From SZUA-22 sp039714835 (GTDB lineage: Bacteria > Bacteroidota > Ignavibacteria > Ignavibacteriales > Melioribacteraceae), in NCBI GenBank assembly GCA_039714835.1, contig JBDLIN010000271.1, positions 1 through 5,099 of the forward strand: DNA of 5,099 nt, read 5' to 3'. Positions 1 through 5,099 of this stretch are shown here, piece by piece. The position numbers and the translations under genes are program-made. The first letter of the stretch is position 1. Every line of letters begins with the position of its first letter. A model generated the notes under the pieces. It ran no database searches, was not told the DNA's origin, and saw only the letters and a list, made by a program, of their open reading frames with translations.

Positions 1-1199
1 TAGAATATCAAATTAAACGATATAATAGGCTGATAAGTTCATTTGAAAGTACATTTAGTGAAAAGGAGTATCAACTATTTAGCTCTCCTGGAAGAACTGA
101 AATAGGGGGGAATCATACAGATCATAATCATGGCAGAGTATTGGCTGCAAGTATCAATCTTGATTCAATAGCTGCTGTTGCTGCAAACAAAGATAATCAA
201 GTTACCCTCTATTCTGAAGGTTATAAAGAACCTTTCATAGTTAATCTGAACCAGTTATCACCGATTAAGGAGGAAGAAGGAGACACAAAATCACTTATCA
301 GAGGTATTGCATCAAGATTTGAGCAATTGAATTATGATATTGGAGGCTTCGATGCAGTAATGACAAGTGATGTTCTGCAAGGATCCGGTTTAAGCTCCTC
401 AGCATCTATCGAAGTGTTGATAGGAACAGTATTGAATGTGTTTTATAATGATAGCAATATTTCTGCTGATGAGATTGCCAAAATTAGTCAGTATGCTGAG
501 AATGAATATTTCGGTAAGCCTTGCGGATTAATGGATCAAATGGCTTGTGCAGTTGGTGGTATAATTAGCATTGATTTTGAAGATACCGAAAATCCTATTG
601 TAGAAAAAATAGAGTTTGATTTTGAATCAACAGGATACGATCTAATTGTTATTGATACTGGGGGAAACCATGCAGATTTAACTGATGAATATTCAGCAAT
701 TCCATCTGAAATGAAATCTGTTGCAAACTATTTTGGAAAAACTTTCTGTCACGAAATTGATTTTGAAATGTTATTAGCCAATATTTCTGAATTACGTCTG
801 AAGTTAGGGGATAGGGCGATATTACGAGCACTACACTTTTTATCAGAAAATGAAAGAGTTATTAAGCAAGTTAAGAGATTAAGAGAGAATAACTTTAATA
901 AATTTTTGACTCTAGTAAAAGAATCTGGCAACTCATCATTTAAGTGGCTTCAAAATATATATCCATGTAGTGATAATAAAGAACAGGGTCTAACTCTTGC
1001 ATTAGCTCTGACTGAAAAATTTATTGAAGAACATGGAAATGGAGTTTGCAGGGTGCATGGAGGTGGTTTTGCTGGAACAATTCAAGTTTTCATACAAAAT
1101 TCACTAACCCAAAAGTATAAAGAATACATTGAATCAATATTCGGAATAGATAGTGCGACTTTATTGAGTATTAGATCATCCGGTTCAATGAAACTTTGA
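1..1199 (+). CDS. galK: Galactokinase, 5'-truncated by window edge
   Basis: Cytosolic GHMP-family sugar kinase that phosphorylates galactose to galactose-1-phosphate with ATP in the Leloir pathway. The frame is open from the left edge (first whole codon at 3), and 398 residues are visible up to the TGA at 1197-1199. The galactokinase signature GRTEIGGNHTDHNHG is encoded at about 90-134. It lies upstream of the TTG at 141, so that TTG is internal and the real start is outside the window. Downstream come the ATP-binding motif GSGLSSSAS (about 380-406), the CGLMDQMACAVGG segment (about 521-559) whose Asp matches the catalytic aspartate of the family, and the C-terminal glycine-rich motif RVHGGGFAG (about 1050-1076). 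The residues before the signature (EYQIKRYNRLISSF and following) resemble the extended N-terminus of the roughly 430-residue form found in Firmicutes and some other phyla, so perhaps 25-35 residues are missing. The gene looks intact. The family call is very secure; the substrate is inferred from the galactokinase-specific signature. Confidence 0.95.
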   Translation, partial: EYQIKRYNRLISSFESTFSEKEYQLFSSPGRTEIGGNHTDHNHGRVLAASINLDSIAAVAANKDNQVTLYSEGYKEPFIVNLNQLSPIKEEEGDTKSLIRGIASRFEQLNYDIGGFDAVMTSDVLQGSGLSSSASIEVLIGTVLNVFYNDSNISADEIAKISQYAENEYFGKPCGLMDQMACAVGGIISIDFEDTENPIVEKIEFDFESTGYDLIVIDTGGNHADLTDEYSAIPSEMKSVANYFGKTFCHEIDFEMLLANISELRLKLGDRAILRALHFLSENERVIKQVKRLRENNFNKFLTLVKESGNSSFKWLQNIYPCSDNKEQGLTLALALTEKFIEEHGNGVCRVHGGGFAGTIQVFIQNSLTQKYKEYIESIFGIDSATLLSIRSSGSMKL

Positions 1200-1345
1200 T
1201 TTTTAAAAAGTCTAATCATTTATAACTATTAAATATTCAGTATCTATAATAATTTATGCAAATGAATATATTCTAGATAATACTATTACTTAAATATTGT
1301 TGTTGTATATAATTATTTATTATTTTTAAAGTAGAAATAATATTG

Positions 1346-1370
1346 AGTTGATCGAAAGACAACTATTTTT
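1346..1370 (+). terminator. Possible intrinsic terminator: GAAA-loop hairpin plus T-run
   Basis: AGTTG (1346-1350) pairs with CAACT (1360-1364). After a bulged A at 1351, TC (1352-1353) pairs with GA (1358-1359) and closes a GAAA tetraloop. The stem is followed by A and then five T's (1366-1370). It is the best terminator-like structure downstream of galK, but it lies about 146 nt past the stop codon and the stem has few GC pairs. It may instead be another structured RNA element or chance. Confidence 0.35.
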
Positions 1371-1519
1371 ATCTCTTATTCAAAATTTTGTGCTGGACTT
1401 GATCATTTGACAAGTACCAAATATGCTCAAAGAAAATCAGTAAAAAATATTATTAATTCAGAAGCATTATAATTTTTGCGCTTAAACTCATTAATTATTT
1501 GGATAATATCATTATCAGA

Positions 1520-1554
1520 TGATTAAGAGTATAACTATTTATCGTGATTAAGAG
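1520..1554. repeat. 10-bp direct repeat TGATTAAGAG, two copies
   Basis: TGATTAAGAG occurs at 1520-1529 and again at 1545-1554, start to start 25 bp apart, about two and a half helical turns. It lies 155-190 bp before panB. It could be a pair of protein-binding sites or chance in AT-rich DNA. No function is assigned. Confidence 0.3.
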
Positions 1555-1581
1555 AAAGACTAAAAAAGAATATATAAATAG

Positions 1582-1601
1582 CCACGACTTTTAAGTCGTG
1601 G
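1582..1601. repeat. Perfect 20-bp palindromic hairpin (first of three, REP-like)
   Basis: CCACGACTT (1582-1590) and AAGTCGTGG (1593-1601) are perfect inverted repeats around TT. In RNA or single-stranded DNA this would fold as a 7-8 bp stem with a TTTA or longer loop. It is distinctly GC-richer than the surrounding AT-rich DNA. No run of T's follows on the + strand, so it is not a classical terminator in the direction of the genes. The shape and intergenic position are those of REP-type palindromes, which are often spread by RAYT (TnpA-REP) transposases. The link to such a family is inference, since only one copy is visible. Confidence 0.6.
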
Positions 1602-1627
1602 AGTAAAATGTAAACAAAAAAAATAAA

Positions 1628-1639
1628 GGGCTTTAGCCC
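1628..1639. repeat. Small hairpin GGGC-TTTA-GCCC (second of three)
   Basis: GGGC (1628-1631) pairs with GCCC (1636-1639) around a TTTA loop. It begins 26 nt after the end of the first hairpin. On the - strand the stem is followed by TTTATTTTTTTT, so it resembles a terminator in that direction, although no - strand gene is present. It probably belongs to the same composite element as its neighbours at 1582-1601 and 1663-1675. Confidence 0.5.
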
Positions 1640-1662
1640 AAATTATTTTATTAAAATTTAAA

Positions 1663-1675
1663 AACCTTTTAGGTT
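1663..1675. repeat. Small hairpin AACCT-TTT-AGGTT (third of three)
   Basis: AACCT (1663-1667) pairs with AGGTT (1671-1675) around TTT. It begins 23 nt after the second hairpin, close to the spacing of the first pair, and ends 33 nt before the panB start codon, so it could lie in the panB 5' leader. The stem is weak on its own. The case for it rests on the shared loop type and even spacing with the other two. Confidence 0.4.
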
Positions 1676-1708
1676 ATAAGAAATAAAAAGGGAAAATAAT
1701 TTAACTAG

Positions 1709-2500
1709 ATGAAAAGTATAAATGGATTTCAAAAGTTAAAGAGTGAAGGCTCAAATATCTCAATGGTCACATGTTATGACTATTGCTGTGCTCAAATTAT
1801 TGATGATTCTGATATTGATGCTGTATTAGTTGGTGACAGTGTTGCAATGGTTATGCATGGTTATGATACAACGATACATGCTACGATTGAGATGATGGTG
1901 ATGCATACTTCTGCTGTTAAGAAAGGTTTGAAGAATAAATTCCTTATCTCTGATCTTCCTTTCTTAGCACATAAGAAGGGAAAGGAAAAATTAGTCGATT
2001 CTGTTGATAAAATATTTAAAGCAGGAGCTGAAGCAATTAAAATTGAAGGTGCTGATGGAGTTTTAGATGATATTAAGTATCTCGTTTCTAGCGGTATACC
2101 GGTAATGGGACATCTTGGACTCACACCGCAGTCTGTTCATAAATTTGGCGGCTTCAATGTTCAAGGAAAATCTGATAAGGAAGCAGAATTAATAATTGAA
2201 CAATCAAAGAGACTTGAAGATTCTGGTATCTTTGCTTTGGTGCTTGAAATGATTCCTGAAAAAATTGCAAAAACCATTACTGAATCATTATCAATACCGA
2301 CTATTGGAATTGGGGCAGGAAGATACACATCAGGGCAAATTCTTGTACTTCATGATTTACTTGGACTTTCTAAGGATTTCGATCCGAAATTTCTTAAGAA
2401 ATATTTTAATGGTTATACTGAAATAACAACAGCACTTAATAATTATAATAGCGAGGTGAAAGAGAATCTTTTTCCATCAGAGAAGGAGAGTTACAATTGA
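1709..2500 (+). CDS. panB: 3-methyl-2-oxobutanoate hydroxymethyltransferase (ketopantoate hydroxymethyltransferase)
   Basis: First committed enzyme of pantothenate synthesis. It transfers a hydroxymethyl group from 5,10-methylenetetrahydrofolate to 2-ketoisovalerate to give ketopantoate, in the cytosol. The 263-residue product has the usual family length and fills a single (beta/alpha)8-barrel domain. Visible signatures are TCYDY (21-25), VGDS with metal-ligand Asp43, SDLPF with Asp82, KIEG with Glu113, GHLGLTPQS (134-142), VLEMIP with the catalytic-type Glu180, and PTIGIGAG (197-204). The ATG at 1709 is preceded directly by an in-frame TAG (1706-1708), so no longer start is possible. No well-placed Shine-Dalgarno precedes it; the nearest purine run, AAGGG at 1688-1692, is 16 nt away. 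It is first in the operon and its TGA overlaps the TTG start of panC by 4 nt. The function is very secure. Confidence 0.97.
   Translation: MKSINGFQKLKSEGSNISMVTCYDYCCAQIIDDSDIDAVLVGDSVAMVMHGYDTTIHATIEMMVMHTSAVKKGLKNKFLISDLPFLAHKKGKEKLVDSVDKIFKAGAEAIKIEGADGVLDDIKYLVSSGIPVMGHLGLTPQSVHKFGGFNVQGKSDKEAELIIEQSKRLEDSGIFALVLEMIPEKIAKTITESLSIPTIGIGAGRYTSGQILVLHDLLGLSKDFDPKFLKKYFNGYTEITTALNNYNSEVKENLFPSEKESYN
2483..2488 (+). promoter_or_regulatory. Ribosome binding site of panC (supports TTG start)
   Basis: AAGGAG at 2483-2488 lies 8 nt before the TTG at 2497, inside the end of panB. No ATG or GTG fits this site in frame, so it decides for the rare TTG start. The resulting TTGA overlap with the panB stop suggests translational coupling. 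Confidence 0.85.
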
Positions 2501-3252
2501 AAATATTTTCTGATCCAAATGAGATCAAGAATGAATTAAAACAGTTCGAAAATGTCTCTGTTGGATTTGTCCCAACAATGGGAGCACTGCATGAAGGTCA
2601 TCTCAGCTTGGTCGAAAGATCAAAGAAAGAAAATGAGATAACAGTTGTCAGCATATTCATAAATCCGACACAATTTGATAATAAAGGTGATCTAGAAAAT
2701 TATCCCTCTTTGTTGAAGGAAGATTTAAAATTATTAAAGAAATACGAAGTCGATTATATTTTCACGCCGGATTATAATTCTCTCTATCCGGATGATTTTA
2801 AGTACAAAGTTGATGAAGATGAATTCAGCCATAAGTTGTGCGGAAAATCCAGAGATGGACATTTTACAGGTGTTCTAACTGTTGTGATGAAGTTGTTAAA
2901 TATAATTCGACCGAATAGAGTTTACTTTGGAGAGAAAGATAGACAGCAGCTTCAATTAATCAAAAATATGACCGAAGCATTTTTTATAAATGTTATAATA
3001 GTTTCTGTCCCAACTGTTAGAGAAGATGACGGATTGGCAATGAGTTCTCGGAATATAAGATTGAGTAAAGAAGAGCGTCAAATTGCTGGATTATTTCCAA
3101 AACTATTGAAAACAAATAGCTCAGATGTTGAGATTACAGAGCAATTAAATAATAACGGTTTTAAAACAGATTATATTGAAACACTTAACGGAATTAGATA
3201 TGGTGCAGTATTTTTAGGAAATGTGAGGTTGATTGATAATGTCGAACTATAA
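2497..3252 (+). CDS. panC: Pantothenate synthetase (pantoate--beta-alanine ligase), compact C-terminal domain
   Basis: Joins pantoate and beta-alanine with ATP through a pantoyl-adenylate intermediate, the last step of pantothenate synthesis, in the cytosol. The Rossmann-like nucleotidyltransferase domain is complete: PTMGALHEGH (26-35) with the two His of the HxGH signature (32, 35), IFINPTQF (53-60), YPSLLKEDL (69-77), GHFTGV (121-126), FGEKDRQQL (144-152) with Lys147, VPTVRE (171-176) and MSSRN (182-186). The position after GEKD, commonly Tyr, is Arg149. The product is 251 residues against a usual length of about 280. The loss is in the C-terminal domain after about residue 195, yet the closing GNVRLIDN motif is kept, so this is internal shortening and not a frameshift or truncation. 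The TTG start is chosen for its AAGGAG site and because the protein then begins where family members do. It overlaps panB by 4 nt and coaBC by 14 nt. Confidence 0.95.
   Translation: MKIFSDPNEIKNELKQFENVSVGFVPTMGALHEGHLSLVERSKKENEITVVSIFINPTQFDNKGDLENYPSLLKEDLKLLKKYEVDYIFTPDYNSLYPDDFKYKVDEDEFSHKLCGKSRDGHFTGVLTVVMKLLNIIRPNRVYFGEKDRQQLQLIKNMTEAFFINVIIVSVPTVREDDGLAMSSRNIRLSKEERQIAGLFPKLLKTNSSDVEITEQLNNNGFKTDYIETLNGIRYGAVFLGNVRLIDNVEL
3225..3229 (+). promoter_or_regulatory. Ribosome binding site of coaBC
   Basis: GAGGT at 3225-3229, within panC, lies 9 nt before the ATG at 3239 and only 3 nt before an in-frame TTG at 3233. The spacing and the better codon favour ATG 3239 as the start. Confidence 0.6.
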
Positions 3253-4459
3253 AATATTAATAAATATTACCGGTTCTATTGCAGCTTATAAGTCTGCATA
3301 TTTGATCTCAAAATTAGTACAATCTAGTTATGAGGTAGAAGTTGCTGCTACAGAATCGGCTTTGAAATTTATTGGTACAGCAACAATCGAAGGTTTAACT
3401 GGTAAACCGGTTCATACAGATTCATTCGAACCGGGAAGAATGATGAGTCATATTGACCTAACAAAATGGGCTGACCTAACTATCACAGTTCCTGCAGATG
3501 CTAATACCATCAACAAATTTGCAAATGGTATTGCCGATAACCTTATAACATCTCTCTTCTTAGCTCACGATAGAGAAAAACCATATTTAATTGCACCTGC
3601 TATGAATACATTGATGTATCAGCATCCAGCAACACAAGAGTCACTTGAAAAATTATCAAATTGGGGTATAACAGTTCTTCCGACTGATAGTGGCTATCTG
3701 GCTTGCGGTGATGCTGGGGAAGGGAAATTATTAGACACTGATTTGATTTTTGGTCATATCTGTCATCAACTACACAAAAGTAAAAGCGAGAACAAAAAAG
3801 TATTGATCACTGGAGGCGGGACAATTGAGAATATTGATGGAATGAGAAGTATTTCAAATGTATCATCAGGTAGAACTGCTGTCACAATTGCTGAGCATTT
3901 TTATCTTAATGGAGATGATGTAACTTTGCTTCTTTCCGAATCAGCTGTAAAACCGCAATATGGATTAAATATAATTCCTTTTACTTCATTCGAGAGTCTG
4001 CATTCAAATCTTAAAAGTGAATTAGTAGCTAATAAATATGATGTAGTAATTCATGCTGCTGCTGTTAGTGATTATTCACCAGTTGGTATTGAAGCAAATG
4101 GGAGTGAGTTAGAAATTCCAATGGATAAAAAATTGGATTCATCATCAGACACAATTAAAGTTATCCTTAAAAAAAATATTAAACTTGTAAATATTATTAG
4201 AGATTGGTCAAATAATGATGAATTAAAATTAGTGGCGTTTAAGTTTCTCGATAATAAAGAGAATGAAAGAAAGGAAAATGAAATAAAGAAGTTATTTGAT
4301 AATTCGGAGGCTGATACTATTGTTTTTAACGCTTTATCAAGTAGAATAAAGGACGTTCAACAGTCATTTGAAATTATTCAACATAAAGGGAATGTTAGCA
4401 CAGCTGAAACAGTAAATGATCTTGCTGATATTTTGTTAAAGCAGTGGAGGAAAAAATGA
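3239..4459 (+). CDS. coaBC: Bifunctional phosphopantothenoylcysteine decarboxylase / phosphopantothenate--cysteine ligase
   Basis: Fusion enzyme (also called Dfp) that couples cysteine to 4'-phosphopantothenate (CoaB) and decarboxylates the product with FMN to 4'-phosphopantetheine (CoaC). The N-terminal flavoprotein domain (about 1-178) shows GSIAAYK (12-18), the catalytic-type His71 in HIDL, PADANT (85-90), PAMNTLM (120-126), and the active-site Cys156 in LACGDAGEGK. A short linker leads to the CoaB domain (about 186-406) with ITGGGTIENID (190-200), SNVSSG (206-211), AAAVSDY (273-279) and the lysine pair 297-298 before LDS. The 406 residues match the usual family length. PADANT has Asp where PATANT or PASANT is common, and the segment after the late NALSS looks shorter than usual. 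ATG 3239 is preferred; TTG 3233 would add two residues. It overlaps panC by 14 nt and coaX by 4 nt. The function is very secure. Confidence 0.96.
   Translation: MSNYKILINITGSIAAYKSAYLISKLVQSSYEVEVAATESALKFIGTATIEGLTGKPVHTDSFEPGRMMSHIDLTKWADLTITVPADANTINKFANGIADNLITSLFLAHDREKPYLIAPAMNTLMYQHPATQESLEKLSNWGITVLPTDSGYLACGDAGEGKLLDTDLIFGHICHQLHKSKSENKKVLITGGGTIENIDGMRSISNVSSGRTAVTIAEHFYLNGDDVTLLLSESAVKPQYGLNIIPFTSFESLHSNLKSELVANKYDVVIHAAAVSDYSPVGIEANGSELEIPMDKKLDSSSDTIKVILKKNIKLVNIIRDWSNNDELKLVAFKFLDNKENERKENEIKKLFDNSEADTIVFNALSSRIKDVQQSFEIIQHKGNVSTAETVNDLADILLKQWRKK
4446..4450 (+). promoter_or_regulatory. Ribosome binding site of coaX
   Basis: GGAGG at 4446-4450 lies 5 nt before the ATG at 4456, inside the last codons of coaBC. 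The ATGA overlap at 4456-4459 and this strong site point to coupled translation of coaX. Confidence 0.85.
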
Positions 4460-5099
4460 TCTTAACTTTAGATGTAGGAAATTCACAAATTTTCGGAGGA
4501 TTGATTGAGAATGAAGAACTGATTTTTCAATTTAGAAAAAACACAAAACAGCCGTTCTCATCTGATGAAATTGGATTATTTCTTAAATCAGTCATTAGAG
4601 AAAATAATTATGATCCCAAATTGATTAAAGATATTGCGATTTGCAGTGTTGTTCCGGATAGAACACATTCAATATTAAATGGTGTTAAAAAATATTTTGA
4701 TCTAGATCCGTTCTTATTAACTCCGGGAGTTAAAACCGGATTAAAAATTAAATATAAAAATCCTCATGAAGTAGGCAGTGATAGAATCGCAAATGCAGTT
4801 GCAGCGACAAAGTTTCACACAAATCAAAATCTTATTATCGTTGATTTCGGTACTGCAACAACCTTTTGTGTTATCTCAAAAGAGAGTGAATATCTTGGGG
4901 GAGTTATTATACCTGGAATAAGGATCTCGATGGAAGCTTTGGAAAAGCAGACTGCAAAATTACCCAGAGTTGAAATTAAATCAATTGATGCTTCTTATGG
5001 CAAAACCACTACAGAAAGTATACAAATAGGATTATATCATGGGCAGATAGGAATGATAAAAGAGATTACAAAAAAAATAACTATTGAAGCTTTTAACGG
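4456..5099 (+). CDS. coaX: Type III pantothenate kinase, 3'-truncated by window edge
   Basis: Phosphorylates pantothenate to 4'-phosphopantothenate, the first step of CoA synthesis proper. CoaX belongs to the ASKHA (acetate and sugar kinase/Hsp70/actin) fold, is known to need a monovalent cation, and is not feedback-inhibited by CoA as CoaA is. The first 214 residues are present and about 40-50 are lost at the right edge, judging from the usual length near 255-260. Visible motifs are LDVGNSQIFGG (5-15) with Asp6, CSVVP (63-67), GSDRIANA (107-114) with the catalytic-type Asp109, DFGTATT (130-136), GGVIIPG (148-154) and TAKLP further on. The nucleotide-binding DxGNT motif has Ser10 in place of Thr, a conservative change. 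The ATG overlaps the coaBC stop and has a GGAGG site. Placement beside the other CoA genes supports the call. No sign of damage is seen in the part present. Confidence 0.95.
   Translation, partial: MILTLDVGNSQIFGGLIENEELIFQFRKNTKQPFSSDEIGLFLKSVIRENNYDPKLIKDIAICSVVPDRTHSILNGVKKYFDLDPFLLTPGVKTGLKIKYKNPHEVGSDRIANAVAATKFHTNQNLIIVDFGTATTFCVISKESEYLGGVIIPGIRISMEALEKQTAKLPRVEIKSIDASYGKTTTESIQIGLYHGQIGMIKEITKKITIEAFN

Larger units (their letters stand above)
1200..1708. other. AT-rich intergenic spacer with several small palindromes, no gene recognised
   Basis: This 509-bp gap between galK and panB has no convincing open reading frame on either strand. It is much richer in A+T than the flanking genes. 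What it does hold is a GAAA-loop hairpin followed by T's near 1346-1370, a weak AT-only inverted repeat at 1502-1516 (GATAAT/ATTATC), a 10-bp direct repeat, and three regularly spaced hairpins at 1582-1675. The panB promoter must lie somewhere here or upstream, but I found no -35/-10 pair with good sequence and spacing. The TTGACA at 1407-1412 has no matching -10 at 16-18 nt. Confidence 0.7.

Noticed and set aside
649..931. Short reverse-strand reading frames inside galK
   Set aside because: They lie opposite a well-supported gene, show no recognisable motifs, and overlap each other; they are antisense shadows.
141..1199. Galactokinase starting at the TTG at 141
   Set aside because: The family signature GRTEIGGNHTDHN is encoded in frame upstream of 141, so the frame continues to the left edge and the gene is truncated there.
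1407..1435. Perfect TTGACA (1407-1412) as a -35 box for panB
   Set aside because: No TATAAT-like hexamer lies 16-18 nt downstream; the nearest TATTAT (1449-1454) is 36 nt away, so this is probably chance.
1347..1472. Open stretch of 41 codons between stops in the spacer (reads ...GLDHLTSTKYAQRKSVKN...), possibly a gene remnant
   Set aside because: It has no ATG, GTG or TTG start with an RBS, its product is not recognised, it overlaps the GAAA hairpin, and its composition is not distinct from the spacer. It is too short to claim as a pseudogene.
1628..1639. GGGCTTTAGCCC as a + strand terminator for galK
   Set aside because: It is about 430 nt past galK with no T-run on the + strand and a stem of only 4 bp; it fits better as part of the hairpin array.
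1640..1708. A metabolite riboswitch in the panB leader
   Set aside because: The stretch is short and AT-rich, matches no aptamer I recognise, and has only one weak hairpin.
1861..2124. 87-codon reverse-strand frame inside panB
   Set aside because: It is antisense to conserved panB codons and has no recognisable product, consistent with a shadow frame.

Overview
The window is a low-GC stretch of bacterial chromosome, roughly one third G+C by eye, with every gene on the + strand. It holds the 3' part of a galactokinase gene, an AT-rich spacer of about 500 bp, and a tightly overlapping coenzyme A operon, panB-panC-coaBC-coaX, whose last gene runs off the right edge. No mobile-element gene, phage gene, tRNA, rRNA or CRISPR array is visible.

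Layout. Positions 1-1199 are the C-terminal ~398 residues of a GHMP-family galactokinase. Its true start lies left of the window, and the internal TTG at 141 is not the start. Positions 1200-1708 have no recognisable gene but do have structure: a GNRA-type hairpin with a T-run (1346-1370), a 10-bp direct repeat (1520-1529 and 1545-1554), and three evenly spaced small hairpins with TTTA-type loops (1582-1675) that look like a REP-like palindromic element. Positions 1709-5099 are the CoA operon. panB/panC overlap by 4 nt (TTGA), panC/coaBC by 14 nt, and coaBC/coaX by 4 nt (ATGA), so translational coupling is likely.

How the genes work together. PanB makes ketopantoate from ketoisovalerate, and PanC joins pantoate to beta-alanine to give pantothenate. 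CoaX (type III pantothenate kinase) phosphorylates pantothenate, and the bifunctional CoaBC adds cysteine and decarboxylates to give 4'-phosphopantetheine. Not in the window are ketopantoate reductase (panE, or ilvC activity), aspartate decarboxylase (panD), coaD and coaE. Galactokinase belongs to the Leloir pathway and is probably a separate transcription unit.

Organism. Low GC, CoaX rather than CoaA, Shine-Dalgarno sites inside the operon and TTTA-loop palindromes fit an environmental bacterium, perhaps of the wider FCB assemblage. This is inference and the phylum cannot be fixed from the sequence alone. The genes are ordinary housekeeping genes. The spacer hairpin array and the shortened C-terminal domain of PanC are the points most worth a second look. 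I see no evidence for an undescribed multi-gene system.
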